A DNA stretch of 64,000 nt. Source: Pyrenophora tritici-repentis (taxonomy: Eukaryota; Ascomycota; Dothideomycetes; Pleosporales; Pleosporaceae). The notes below the pieces were generated by a model. The model saw only the letters and a program-made list of their open reading frames with translations. It was not told where the DNA came from and made no database searches. The stretch's first letter is position 1. Every line of letters begins with the position of its first letter. Location: contig NC_089392.1 in assembly GCF_003171515.1 (NCBI RefSeq), positions 1,798,001 through 1,862,000 on the forward strand, in the 5' to 3' direction. Below, piece by piece: positions 35,154 through 45,817 of this stretch. Position numbers and translations under genes: made by a program.

Positions 35154-37862
35154 GACTCGCATACCAGACTCCGGGCTATGACTTGGCACGAACTTTCCTC
35201 TTTTACGTTTTCTTCTTTCTTTAATCTTCAACTAGGGATAGTCACACAGTGACACACTGTCTAAACGCGCTCAGCACGCGATGCGGCGCAAACTTGGCGT
35301 TAAAACGGGTGGCTTGCATAGGAATGAGGCGGCACAGCAAAGCAGCAGCAACACAGCAGCGCGCAAACGCTTCGTGTAAGCGCACATTTCACATTTTTTA
35401 CTTCTTACTTCGCTCGATACCCTTGCTTAAGCTGAACGTTTCGAATGTATAACGTTTTCTTATTCTACCTCACCTCTGGGGCCTGCTAGGCGGCCCCTTT
35501 GTCACAATGCGCGCACACTACCAAAACCCTTGCAGCAAGTATGTATGTTTTCCAAGAGAGCTTTGGGCGTCTACCGCCAGCGAAATGCACTATCACATAT
35601 CAATGAACAGATACGAGTCACATAGTTTTTGCATGGGACACACTTTGAAGTACACACACCCTCTTCATCATATCTCTCCCTTTACCATTTTTCGGTTTTT
35701 AATCTGCTTTCTGGGCATTTGCCCTAGAGTTCTGCCGCCTTGTGGGGCCCTGGGTTGTGGTCCTTCTTCTCCGGGGCATGCTCCTCCGTCACCCACACAC
35801 CAGACCGATGCGACTGCGCCGCAATCTGCAGCTGCTACCCTACTGTGCAAAGGTCGCGCCGCAATCACAAGTTGTATCGATTGTTTGCGACGGTTTCAGA
35901 AGTCTTAATACCGACACCTGTGACAGGCTCGGTTCGAGAAGTTGGGTATAGCTATCGGCCCAGAGAGTCCAGGGCCAAGTTAGAGTTCTGCGTTCACCCA
36001 CGCGGTTCGCGTGTCTGGACGGCGGCGGCACAGGTGTGTGTGTGGTACCTAGTGGAGAAGGTCTGGAGATGAGTGCGGTGCCGCAATCGGGCCTTTTCTT
36101 TGCTGTAGGGTGGTGCGCACCACACAAGGAGGTCTACTTTTGAGGATCATTACATGTCACAGGGCATAAAATCGTCCTACCATACGGCGCAGCATGACGT
36201 GCTCCGGCCATACGAAGCCGACGGAAAAGCGGTCACCTCCTTCCAGGCACACGTATCTGTGGTTCCCCATCAGGTAGGCGCTGCTGAGTCTTACTGTCCT
36301 GGCTTTCGTCATCTTTGCGTCCGCACATGGCTTCCTGGTAGCGTTGCGCGTGGTTCCGTTCGTATTCGCTGCTTTTACTCCGACCTTTTCCAATCATGAT
36401 TACACGCGTGCAAATATAAAAGCGCTCCTATGTATGATCGACGCCGGCATGTTCACATACAATCACAATCCCTAGCGAAGCGTCTAGCATGGTTTTTCCT
36501 TGCCCTCCACCCAACTAGCTCGCTGCCCTTACGCTATTCTTATGCTATCCTAACTTAGCGCAAAATAAAAGGTATCAAATCATTGTGTAGAGCGGTTTGT
36601 CCCTATTAAAAAATACCGCTAGGCACTTCGCGAGGGATTGCGACTGTGCGAGTAATGGCGACTGGTCAGCATAGTCAGCCCTACGCGTAAGCTAAATTGT
36701 ACCGTCCTTGCTGCCAGAAGGTCAATGCAGTGCTTGTACTCTGGCCCGTAGGCCGCATGTATGCTAGGGGGTCTGAGATACGCACACCGTATCTACCTGT
36801 CATGGTGATGCCCCTGCATCTCTAGTCCTTACTGTGGTAGTGTCAGATAGCAGGCGTGTCGAGCCGAAAGTGCCGACACCGCTAGCTAATAACGGGTTAG
36901 CGTCTTAGCAGAACAAAACTCTCAGCGCGCACCTTAGAACAGAGACAAGAACAAATAAATCATAAACATCCATCACTTTTGTGCAATATCTTATCTAATC
37001 TGACAGGTAGTTTCACGTTCTTAGAGGCCCTTGGCTGTCTTCGGCAGATGTACAAAGGATCATTGATAGACCACCTTGACTGTAAGCCATGCGGAGACTT
37101 GGATTTCATGCGACAGGTTGGGTAGTGCACGAAGGGGACCTGATCCAAGCTATCCGTAGGTACGTACACAATCTTACTTGTCGACGGCATCGTGGATAGA
37201 ACCGTCTTTCTGGAGACTTCCGTGTGCTGACCGCTCTCAGGGGGGGGGGTGGCCAAAAGAATCGGCGATGCAAGATCTACCACTTCCATACTCTGTGGAG
37301 CAAAGAATCGGAAGATAAATAATGTTGGTTCTCCCACATGGCGTGGAGATCTACGAAATACCTCCGGCATAGACATGCTGTCCAGTTGTACCGGCGTAAC
37401 CAAACGCCCCGCAATTTAAGCCCCCCCTTGAGTTATGAGCATCTTTGTCAACGGAACGGGTGGTGCCGAAATGTAATCAGAGACTTCATCACCCTGCCTG
37501 GTCGGTCTATTTTTGCGACAATCGTTGTACCGAGGTCTCCCCTTCCATGTGGTGATTGTACGACGTGGTGGTTATACTATGCTTCAAAGCGTAAGCACCG
37601 TCCTTGGCAGGCGAAGCTTTTTTGCACAAGCCGTGGAGATTGTCGCATTAGTTTCCCCGGAGGTATCAAGATGGACATGAATACGGTCTGACGTGTGTTT
37701 GTGTGTTATGACACCACTTACCACCCCATTCCTTACTCACAATCAGAAGTTGCACGCGTACCTCATGTCAACCTTGATATTGCGTCCTGGGACTCTTGAA
37801 TAATAATCCACCGCAGTTCGAAATCTCATTGATGGATATTTCCCATTCGTTCAGAAATTGCC
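35154..37862. other. Gene-poor region upstream of the retrotransposon
   Basis: 2.7 kb. The longest candidate is a minus-strand frame 37376-36960 (138 residues from its first ATG) with no recognised domain. It contains a run of ten Gs that would make frame unreliable. I see no other gene. Confidence 0.45.
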
Positions 37863-37867
37863 GGTGC
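37863..37867. repeat. Target-site duplication, left copy (GGTGC)
   Basis: GGTGC immediately precedes the 5' LTR and is repeated directly after the 3' LTR. A 5-bp duplication is what Ty1/copia integrases leave. Confidence 0.9.
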
Positions 37868-38059
37868 TGTCGGATCGTGAGTATCGGTAGAGACGTCGGC
37901 TGCTGGACACTTCGGCCCGACTTCGGCCCACCTTGCGCAGAGCTTAGGTATACCTTCGTAGCAGCTGTGTTCGTAATAAATCAATCACCATCACCGAACA
38001 GAATGCATTCCTAGTTATCGTTATTTCCTTTCAGCACTAGTGCTATAGACCTTCCAACA
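37868..38059 (+). repeat. 5' long terminal repeat, 192 bp
   Basis: Begins TGTCGGATCG and ends CCTTCCAACA. It reads the same as the copy at 43702-43893 throughout. Confidence 0.93.
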
Positions 38060-38388
38060 CTGATCAGTGATTGCTTAAGGCGATCACAGACAGCAAGGTA
38101 GAAGAGACAGACCGCATCTTCGACGAACTCCCTGACGCACGACGTTATACTCCCGGGAGAAGATTCTGTGCTAAGAACAGAGCGAGGCAGAGATAACACA
38201 AAGCACTCTTAACCTCCCTCTACAGCTGCTGGTTTAGCTTAATCCGCGAACACAGAGCGCGTCAGCAACGCAATACAACTCAACCGTACGAGCGTCTCCG
38301 GACGATCCGATCACGTACAACAACAAGCGCTGGCACGACCAACCAGCGAGACAACAACACCGACAACGCGTCAACACCCGCTAGCAAG

Positions 38389-40755
38389 ATGGCGGATAAC
38401 CAAAGCGAAATAAGCTCTGCAGACTCTGCTGAAGCTCAGAATCAACTACAGAATGAGCAATCAGAACACCTCTCAGACTCACCATGGGCCAAATTTACCG
38501 CGGAACAACTTATGGAAAACTGTCCATACACAGTTGCACTCAAGGTCATCAATACAGCTCTCTGGGGTGTACCCGCACCGGCGGACGCAAATGAGACACA
38601 CGCAACAACGTGGGTCGCTAAAGCTATCCACGACTACAATGTGTCAATGGCCTGGGACGATGACCTCTTCATTGACTACAAATGGGACTTTGAAGGATGG
38701 ACGAAGGAGCTATTTAGCAAGGTTGAGCGTGGTACACTAAGGTCTCTTAAGAGTGTGCTACGACACCGGGGAGTATACACTGGCAACAATCACGCCAGGG
38801 TGGCGGACTCTCTCTACAACATTCTAGGTATAGAGAATACTCTTGAATGGGAACCAGCAGAGTTTCGAGCCGTGAAATTCGACCAACAGTCCGAAGCGTA
38901 CCAGCGCCAGCAGAGCAATAAACGCCAACAGGACACTCAGCACACAGTCTATCCAGCTGTACAACAACCACCGCAAGTACAACAACCGCCGCAATTACAA
39001 CAACCGCCGCAATTACAACAGCCACCGCAAGTACCACAGCCGTCGCAATTACAACGACCGTCGCAGGGCGAGCAACAAGAGCAGTATAGAGTGAGACAAG
39101 GCGTCCAGAGCCGTTCCCAAACAATAGAGCCACAACAGCCGCTACACATGAGCGGTACGCTAGAAGGGCCTCAGCATCGACAACTGTGGGAGCAGGCCGC
39201 GCAGCCGCAACAAGGGCGTGCGCAACTACAGACACGGCCGCCAGCGACTGCATATCGCGAAGTCACGCCATTTCCGCAACAGCCAACGAACCGCGTCCCT
39301 AACAGACCACCCGAACTACCATACGACCCGTACAAGACGCTACCGCCGCGATGGTCCCGCAACGATCGACTCGACGCTAATACGATCACGCAGTTCTCTA
39401 AGCTATGGGACAATAGCAACAAGTATACAGGGAATGCGTACGATCTCCTAGACGATAAGATCAAGATCTTCTTCAGCATCTGCTGGCAGGTAGATATCCA
39501 AGAAGAGCAGTTTCACGCAGTGTTTCCCCGTATCCTTACCGGACGTGCAGAGACATTCTACATACAGGTTGTAGAGAGAGATGACAGCTTTGCTGATGCG
39601 TACATGGCAATCAAAAACCACTTCGACCATGACGTCCATCACCAGCACTACTACACAGACTGGACGACTACAACCTTCGCTCGCACCCGCACAGAGAACC
39701 CCGACAAGGGACTACACGAGGTTCTGCAGATCCTGCTTGACAAGCTGCAGCTATGCCAGCGTGCCCTTGGCAAGAACTTTGAGGGCGAGGATGCCCTACG
39801 TACCACTGTCATCAATGCCTGCCGAGGAGTACCAGAGCTTGAGATGGCACTGTTCAAACCAGCCACAATCTGTGAAGGACTCTTCTCAGACCTACGTTCT
39901 GCAGTTGAGACACACCTTGCACGGCAACACACTGCCCAGATGGTCACAGAGGACCAATATTACTTAGATCGCCGATACAACGGCAATAGAAGAATCCGAG
40001 GTGGATCTCGAGGTGGAGGAGGATTCAGAGGCGGATCCAGAGGAGCATATCGAGGAGGCGAGCAGCGCGACGACAACGGACGAGGATTCAAGCCACGCTG
40101 GAGGAAGAAATGCTTTGTTTGCCAGAAGGAAGGATGCTGGTCTACCAACCACACAGACGAAGAGCGCAAGGCTGCCCGTACACAGTTCTTCTCTACGCTA
40201 TACTTTACAGGTACACAGCCCCCAAGGACTTCTCCGTACATCTTGCAGAATACGAAGGGATCGAGCACACTAGCCAGTACAATCAGAGAGGCTGGAGAGA
40301 GGAGGAAGACTGCGAGGATGACGACGATGACGACGTCGCGGAAGCATACCTTGAACACCAGTTTTTCACGGAGCAATGCCTTGCAGATCAGGCGTTCTTG
40401 CACCACATCTCTGGCGACGACGTATACCGCCAAGACGCGCCATCAGCGCCAGCGTCACAGCTCCTGCTTGAAGACCGCTACACAAGATCTGTGTACCAAG
40501 GGATCCTACCGGATACAGGCGCTGCCAACGTATCCACAGTTGGCAAGGAGCAGTACCTTGCACTCACAAGGGAAGATCCTACAGTTAGGATGGATACGTC
40601 TACAGCAGGAAAGGCATCTATCAAATTCGGCAAGGGCGAGGCTACATCATCTATTGGCACTGCACAGGTCTCTACAGACATTGGGACGATCAACTTTGAG
40701 GTGCTTGACGCACCTACACCATTCTTATTGTGCCTTGCAGACATGGACAGGTTAA
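38389..40755 (+). CDS. Copia Gag polyprotein with zinc knuckle (functional part probably ends near 40200)
   Basis: From ATG at 38389. Residues 1-170 are helical. A Gln/Pro tandem repeat (units of about 5-6 residues, QQPPQ/V/L) spans roughly residues 190-225. The conserved copia Gag core follows (AETFYIQVV...KNHFDHDV...LLDKLQLCQRALG). A Gly/Arg-rich RNA-binding tract comes next. Then a zinc knuckle has Cys575, Cys578, Cys583 and His588, spaced C-x2-C-x4-C-x4-H, a variant of the CCHC motif. After about residue 605 the frame reads low-complexity Ser/Thr/Arg that looks non-native, while the protease becomes readable in another frame. The stop at 40753 is therefore probably not the natural end. 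Confidence 0.75.
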   Translation: MADNQSEISSADSAEAQNQLQNEQSEHLSDSPWAKFTAEQLMENCPYTVALKVINTALWGVPAPADANETHATTWVAKAIHDYNVSMAWDDDLFIDYKWDFEGWTKELFSKVERGTLRSLKSVLRHRGVYTGNNHARVADSLYNILGIENTLEWEPAEFRAVKFDQQSEAYQRQQSNKRQQDTQHTVYPAVQQPPQVQQPPQLQQPPQLQQPPQVPQPSQLQRPSQGEQQEQYRVRQGVQSRSQTIEPQQPLHMSGTLEGPQHRQLWEQAAQPQQGRAQLQTRPPATAYREVTPFPQQPTNRVPNRPPELPYDPYKTLPPRWSRNDRLDANTITQFSKLWDNSNKYTGNAYDLLDDKIKIFFSICWQVDIQEEQFHAVFPRILTGRAETFYIQVVERDDSFADAYMAIKNHFDHDVHHQHYYTDWTTTTFARTRTENPDKGLHEVLQILLDKLQLCQRALGKNFEGEDALRTTVINACRGVPELEMALFKPATICEGLFSDLRSAVETHLARQHTAQMVTEDQYYLDRRYNGNRRIRGGSRGGGGFRGGSRGAYRGGEQRDDNGRGFKPRWRKKCFVCQKEGCWSTNHTDEERKAARTQFFSTLYFTGTQPPRTSPYILQNTKGSSTLASTIREAGERRKTARMTTMTTSRKHTLNTSFSRSNALQIRRSCTTSLATTYTAKTRHQRQRHSSCLKTATQDLCTKGSYRIQALPTYPQLARSSTLHSQGKILQLGWIRLQQERHLSNSARARLHHLLALHRSLQTLGRSTLRCLTHLHHSYCALQTWTG

Positions 40756-40940
40756 AGGTCTACTTTAACAACACCACAGATGAGCTAGTCCAGGGTGACG
40801 TACACATCCCTGTAATTCGCAAATGGGGACATCCTTGGTTCCATCTGAACAAAAGAGAGAGAGCAACTGTGTTCTTGACAGAGACAGTTGCGACGGCTCC
40901 ATCGACGATTTGGACACCCAGCTGTCACGCGACTTGTTAA
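40110..40940 (+). CDS. Copia protease segment in a shifted frame
   Basis: Frame 0 is open here between the Gag and integrase frames and carries the retropepsin active site as LPDTGAAN, followed by a hydrophobic beta-strand pattern. The stretch from APKDFSVHLAEYEG onward reads as coding, with an acidic linker before the protease. It lacks an independent good ATG. It is therefore reached either by ribosomal frameshifting or is the remainder of a single ancestral ORF after small indels. It overlaps Gag by 600 bp and the integrase frame by about 50 bp. Confidence 0.6.
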   Translation: MLCLPEGRMLVYQPHRRRAQGCPYTVLLYAILYRYTAPKDFSVHLAEYEGIEHTSQYNQRGWREEEDCEDDDDDDVAEAYLEHQFFTEQCLADQAFLHHISGDDVYRQDAPSAPASQLLLEDRYTRSVYQGILPDTGAANVSTVGKEQYLALTREDPTVRMDTSTAGKASIKFGKGEATSSIGTAQVSTDIGTINFEVLDAPTPFLLCLADMDRLKVYFNNTTDELVQGDVHIPVIRKWGHPWFHLNKRERATVFLTETVATAPSTIWTPSCHATC

Positions 40941-43617
40941 GCTCTTAAAGGATGCTGGCCATAACGACTTCGAAGAAAGAACCCTAGAAGAAGTCACTAA
41001 GTTCTGCCACCACTGCCAGCTCCACAGCTCCGCACCGCGCCGATTCAAATTCACTCTCAAGGATGATCACCACTTCAACTATGAGATCCTGGTGGATGTG
41101 ATGTACCTGAGCAACAAACCTGTACTGCATGTGGTCGATTCCTCAACAGCGTTTCAAGGCGCGAGGTTCCTTAGCGCTATCTCAGCTAAAGAAACATGGC
41201 AAGCACTGCGGATACTATGGATCGACACGTATCAAGGACCACCAGACATTATCACGCATGACGCAGGCACTAACTTTGCAAGCACAGAGTTCCGCGCAGA
41301 AGCAAAGATCATGGGAGTCACATGCAAGCAAGTACCTACGGAGGCGCACTGGTCTATCGGCAAAACTGAGAGGTACCATGCACCTCTACGCCGCGCATGG
41401 GACATACTCTATGCAGAACTCACTGACACTATGTCCGACGACGCGATTCTCCAGATGGCTGTGAAGGCTGTCAACGATACTGCTGGCCCCGATGGACTAG
41501 TCCCGACGCTACTGGTCTTTGGAGCGTACCCACGAATGACTGCAGAGTCACCGCCATCCCCGTCAATGGTCAAGCGCAGCGAGGCTATTCAAAAGGCGAC
41601 GAAAGCCCTACGCAAGATCACGGCAGAGCACCAAGTTGCAGACGCCTTGAACACCCGCAATGGACCAGCCACTGCAGACATGCTCGCGCTCCCACTCCAG
41701 AGCGAAGTCTTAGTATGGAGAGAGAGTGATGGCTGGAATGGCCCGTACAAGATCGCCAGTACAGATGGCCACAACGTCACTGTTGACATGGTCAATGGTC
41801 CAACGACATTCAGATCCACTGTCGTCAAGCCATACTACAGACCGGACCACCTTTGGAGCGACCCCGATGCGCCACACGCGCCGAATGAGCCGCATGAGCC
41901 GGTAGCAGTACCACCGGCAGTGCAACCACGCAGGAGAGGCCGCCCTCCAGGGTCAAAGAACAAGCGGAAGGCGCACGCGTACATCACCAAGAAGGAGCAG
42001 GACGATCTTGAGCTAGCTATCAAGCTACGAAACGATGGAGTGATCACAACCTCAGGCGCCCCCTTTGAAGCGTCTGATGACCAAGAGATCAGCGACCTCG
42101 TAGGTCGTGGAGTCTTTAAATTTGAGCAATACGACGAGAGGCTACACAGCAAGATCCGGATCTTCAAGTCACGCCTAGTACGTGAGGTCAAGGGAAAGAC
42201 AACCAAGCCCTATGAGAAATCCCGCCTAGTTATCCAAGGCTACCAGGACCACGGCAAGGAGACTATTCTGACGCAATCTCCAACCATACAGCGATGTAGC
42301 CAGCGCCTGATTATGTCGCTGGCGCCCGAGATGGTACAACGCGGAATGAACATCGAGCTCCGTGACATTACGCAGGCGTATCCCCAGGCGCAGACAACCC
42401 TGAAGAGGACGATACTCGCACATCTTCCTACTGAGCTAGTCCATCGATATCCAGAAGGCACGCTACTCCATGTGATCAAGCCGCTGTATGGAATCGCTGA
42501 GGCAGGAGTCCACTGGTGGACAACGTATCACGGACACCATTGCAAGGAACTGGACATGGCAACATCGACGTACGACCCATGCCTATTGATCACGAACAGA
42601 GACGACGCAGGCATCTTCGGCATCGTTGGCATGCAGACAGACGACACTCTCATGCTCGGGACACCAGCGTTCTCGTCACGTGAAGAGAAGAAGATCCAGA
42701 AGGCAGAGTTCAGGTCAAAGCCAAAAGCAAGGCTGACACCAGAAGTGCAGTTAGACTTCAATGGATGTACACTCACGATGGACGCCAGCAGAGTCTTGAC
42801 CCTTAGGCAGAAAGGACAAGGAGGAAGGATCAGGCTTGTGGATATCAGGGCACCCGACCGCGCGCAACAGTACACCGAGCAGCGCGCCCGCGGAGCGTAC
42901 ATCGCATCAACATGCCAACCAGAGGCGTCATTTGACCTGTCCGTCGCTGCTCAAGCTCAGCAACCATCAGACGAGGACATCAAGGCACTCAACAAACGCC
43001 TGAAATGGCAGATGGAGAATCTCGATCGTGGCCTGCGCTACGTCACTGTCAATCTTATGGAGGCCAAGTTGATGGTCTTTGTGGATGGCTCCTTTGCCAA
43101 CAACAAGGACCTCAGCTCACAGCTAGGCTTTGTCCTTATGCTCGTCAACGAGTCTATTGACGTCAACACCTTCACAATACAGGGCAACGTGATCCACTAC
43201 AGCTCTACAAAATGCAAGCGCATCACACGGAGCGTACTGGCCTCAGAGATCTACGGCATGGTCAACGGCTTTGACATAGGCATTGCAGTTGCAACCACGC
43301 TGAGGATAGTTACAGAACGACTTAGACTACCTGCAATTCCCTTGGTTATCTGTACAGACTCGTACTCCTTGTACGAGTGCCTAGTAAAGCTTGGGACGAC
43401 GAAGGAAAAGCGTCTCATGATCGACATCATGGCGCTGCGCCAATCATATGAGCGTCGCGAGATCACGGAGATCCGCTGGATCAATGGTGAAGACAATCCT
43501 GCAGACGCCTTCACCAAGGCATCGCCAAACCGCGCTCTTGAACGCTTTATTGACGGCAATAAGCTGACAGTCCGAGTAGAGGGATGGGTGCAGAGGCCGA
43601 CAAGCTTTGATGGTTGA
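40888..43617 (+). CDS. Copia integrase, reverse transcriptase and RNase H polyprotein segment
   Basis: Frame 1 opens at a TTG, not an ATG, with the GAG-pre-integrase start LHRRFGHP and the zinc ligands FCHHCQ. The integrase core has its acidic residues in ILVDVMY, THDAGTNFAS and the Glu of GKTERYHAPLRRAWD. The reverse transcriptase shows RLVIQGYQD, RDITQAYPQAQ, IKPLYGIAEAG and the catalytic pair in QTDDTLMLG. RNase H shows FVDGSF, LASEIYG, CTDSYSLYE and the C-terminal NPADAFTK. All domains are intact through to the stop 84 bp before the 3' LTR. Only the missing in-frame start marks it as dependent on frameshifting or as broken. Confidence 0.85.
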   Translation: MRRLHRRFGHPAVTRLVKLLKDAGHNDFEERTLEEVTKFCHHCQLHSSAPRRFKFTLKDDHHFNYEILVDVMYLSNKPVLHVVDSSTAFQGARFLSAISAKETWQALRILWIDTYQGPPDIITHDAGTNFASTEFRAEAKIMGVTCKQVPTEAHWSIGKTERYHAPLRRAWDILYAELTDTMSDDAILQMAVKAVNDTAGPDGLVPTLLVFGAYPRMTAESPPSPSMVKRSEAIQKATKALRKITAEHQVADALNTRNGPATADMLALPLQSEVLVWRESDGWNGPYKIASTDGHNVTVDMVNGPTTFRSTVVKPYYRPDHLWSDPDAPHAPNEPHEPVAVPPAVQPRRRGRPPGSKNKRKAHAYITKKEQDDLELAIKLRNDGVITTSGAPFEASDDQEISDLVGRGVFKFEQYDERLHSKIRIFKSRLVREVKGKTTKPYEKSRLVIQGYQDHGKETILTQSPTIQRCSQRLIMSLAPEMVQRGMNIELRDITQAYPQAQTTLKRTILAHLPTELVHRYPEGTLLHVIKPLYGIAEAGVHWWTTYHGHHCKELDMATSTYDPCLLITNRDDAGIFGIVGMQTDDTLMLGTPAFSSREEKKIQKAEFRSKPKARLTPEVQLDFNGCTLTMDASRVLTLRQKGQGGRIRLVDIRAPDRAQQYTEQRARGAYIASTCQPEASFDLSVAAQAQQPSDEDIKALNKRLKWQMENLDRGLRYVTVNLMEAKLMVFVDGSFANNKDLSSQLGFVLMLVNESIDVNTFTIQGNVIHYSSTKCKRITRSVLASEIYGMVNGFDIGIAVATTLRIVTERLRLPAIPLVICTDSYSLYECLVKLGTTKEKRLMIDIMALRQSYERREITEIRWINGEDNPADAFTKASPNRALERFIDGNKLTVRVEGWVQRPTSFDG

Positions 43618-43701
43618 TGCTACACACAGTTACCATCAACACATACTGTCACTACCGATACAAGCAGAGTTACTAGCTACCCAGAAAGAAAAGACTTCCA
43701 G

Positions 43702-43893
43702 TGTCGGATCGTGAGTATCGGTAGAGACGTCGGCTGCTGGACACTTCGGCCCGACTTCGGCCCACCTTGCGCAGAGCTTAGGTATACCTTCGTAGCAGCT
43801 GTGTTCGTAATAAATCAATCACCATCACCGAACAGAATGCATTCCTAGTTATCGTTATTTCCTTTCAGCACTAGTGCTATAGACCTTCCAACA
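43702..43893 (+). repeat. 3' long terminal repeat, 192 bp
   Basis: Reads the same as the 5' LTR at 37868-38059. Preceded by a purine-rich tract and followed by the GGTGC target duplication. Confidence 0.93.
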
Positions 43894-43898
43894 GGTGC
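43894..43898. repeat. Target-site duplication, right copy (GGTGC)
   Basis: Matches 37863-37867 exactly. Confidence 0.9.
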
Positions 43899-45817
43899 CT
43901 TAATTTAGAAGGGGGAACCGTGGTGTCACAGGCCCTGGTCTCTAGTAAGCTGACATCCGCTCGCCAAAGTCATAGCGGACCGCTCTGACGACCCATTCGC
44001 TGCCCTAAGTACGCCGCCTACTGGCCATCGATGTCCCCAGCGGGCCGAATGGCCCTACCTACAGTCGAGGTCACAGAAATTGGCTGCAAACTGTTCCTCG
44101 CCTAAAATTTCCAATGGCAGATAGTGAAGCGGGGATATCCACTAGAGTGGTTTACTCAGAGAACTCTTAATCTTAGTAGGCTGCTTATTGTTTAGAGGAA
44201 AGCCCTGACGATCTGGTGGAGCTAGTGATGAGCATCGAGCACATGTGTGGTATCAAACCCCCACATTGCTAGCTGTTGCCGCTCACCATGGACAATCGTG
44301 GCTGCCTGTTGACCGCCTACTGTTGCATGCCACACTCACCTGTCAAGGAAAGGCCTCCAATAGCGATAGGAATGAGGGTGCTCGTAGTAGGCTACCTTGT
44401 TAGGTCCTCCGGAATCTCCTCCGCATTGCCGAACAGACTGCAGGTAGAAAGTCCGTCAAACGCTGCGACGGTAACACAGAATGACGTATCGAGCGTGGTA
44501 GAGGCTGGGCTCGAGTGATGAAACAGCTCTGGTACCGGGCTGAACGGGTTACGGTATAGGAGGTGTTTGTGACTGCGCAGTTCCAATCCCGTACGGATAC
44601 TCGTTTCATGATCTGCGCTCTGTAGACGAACGTTTTCTGGGTCTGCAACGTCAACCGTGAACTCACTCATGATTCAAGGCGGAATCTTGTTGAACTGCGA
44701 CACGTTTAGCTAAGGGATAAACTAAGCCTCATGAAGTCACTCTGCACGTGCACGTCAGCATCGTTCCGCTCACAGCTGACCGATGACAGCGCAGACTTGC
44801 CGGGCTAGTTACTTGTGCGCTGACGGTTCGACAGGGCTCGCAGGAACAACCACGTGCTTTCCGATAATGTAATCGCATTCTGTTCTCGCACAAATAGTGG
44901 CCGGTTAATGTTGTCCAGCTAATGCTGCACTCTGCTAAGTATAGCATCGTACCCCTCCCGGGGTGCCGAACCATGCGCCAGTGCACCGGCGAGGATCTGG
45001 GCACGCTCGCTATCCGCTTGCAGAATGCACCTGCTCCTCACACAACCCCAAAGAAATAGAATGAGTGAGTTTAGTCGACTCAGTATCCGGGGGCTCGCAT
45101 GCGCGACGTGCTTCCTGATTATCCATAGTGTCCTGGCGCGTAATTGCGTGCATTGGCCCCACCCACGTTCGCCAGCATCTTCTCCAGATCTTCTTCGGTC
45201 CTTCTAGCGCTTAGTAGTACGTACGGGGGTCCATCAACGCGGGTACCGTTCACTTGAAGCCAGTGATGGCTGAAGCCACCGTCGTATGCATTAAAGCTCG
45301 AAGCATGATGCCTGTTCCATCACGCTCATAGACATTGAGCGCGGGAAATGAACCTAACAGGAGTCGCTCGTTAGTAGGCGTATGCCAGGTGTGGCTGCTA
45401 AACGGGGCGAAGATTTACCCGGTTATGTTGTTCTAGATTGAGTGCTTTGCTGCACTGCATGTCCCGAGAGAACGGGATACGAAGTGCGGTGAAAGTACCT
45501 TAATATTGCCGTTCTGGGACATTTTGCGTCTTACGTGCCCGATGTAAGCACCATATCGTCGGTTAAATCGAAGGCATACCAGAAGATATGAAGAGGTAGG
45601 AGAAGCTTCAGGGTTCGATGAGGAGCGGGGGTCAAGTGAGGAAATTGGTGGTTTGGTTTTCTGTGGCTTCTCGAGTCATCGGCGTTCAATGCCGATACCT
45701 ATTTCAGGCTTTCTCCGCTAGCTTCGTTCGTATTGCCTGCCGTTGCGCGATATACGTCGGCATCATCTAGGAAAGTTACCCGCGTACGTCTGCCTCGTCG
45801 ATCGACCTCTCACTATC
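43899..45817. other. Gene-poor region downstream of the retrotransposon
   Basis: 1.9 kb without a supported gene. The first 60 bases hold AGAAGGGGGAA followed by TGTCACAGG, which resembles a polypurine tract plus LTR start of another, older element, but no second LTR was found. Confidence 0.4.

Larger units (their letters stand above)
37868..43893 (+). mobile_element. Full-length Ty1/copia LTR retrotransposon, 6026 bp
   Basis: Two 192-bp LTRs begin TGT and end ACA, and the element is flanked by GGTGC on both sides. Domain order is Gag, protease, integrase, reverse transcriptase, RNase H, that is integrase before RT, which defines Ty1/copia. The two LTRs read as identical by eye, meaning a recent insertion without visible repeat-induced point mutation. 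The coding part is spread over three segments: frame 1 (Gag), frame 0 (protease) and frame 1 again (integrase onwards). No strong match to a standard initiator-Met tRNA primer site follows the 5' LTR. A purine-rich stretch (AGAAAGAAAAGA) precedes the 3' LTR. Confidence 0.95.

Noticed and set aside
36960..37376. Minus-strand frame of 138 residues with protein-like composition
   Set aside because: No recognised domain, no partner exon, a run of ten Gs inside it, and a setting in a gene-poor stretch; not enough to call a gene.
38747..39253. 168-residue minus-strand ORF rich in Val and Ala
   Set aside because: It lies antisense to the Gln/Pro repeat of copia Gag; the repeat's composition keeps the opposite frame open.
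35154..45817. Secondary-metabolite or defence gene island around the retrotransposon
   Set aside because: No biosynthetic, nuclease or toxin domains were found; the region is simply gene-poor with one mobile element.
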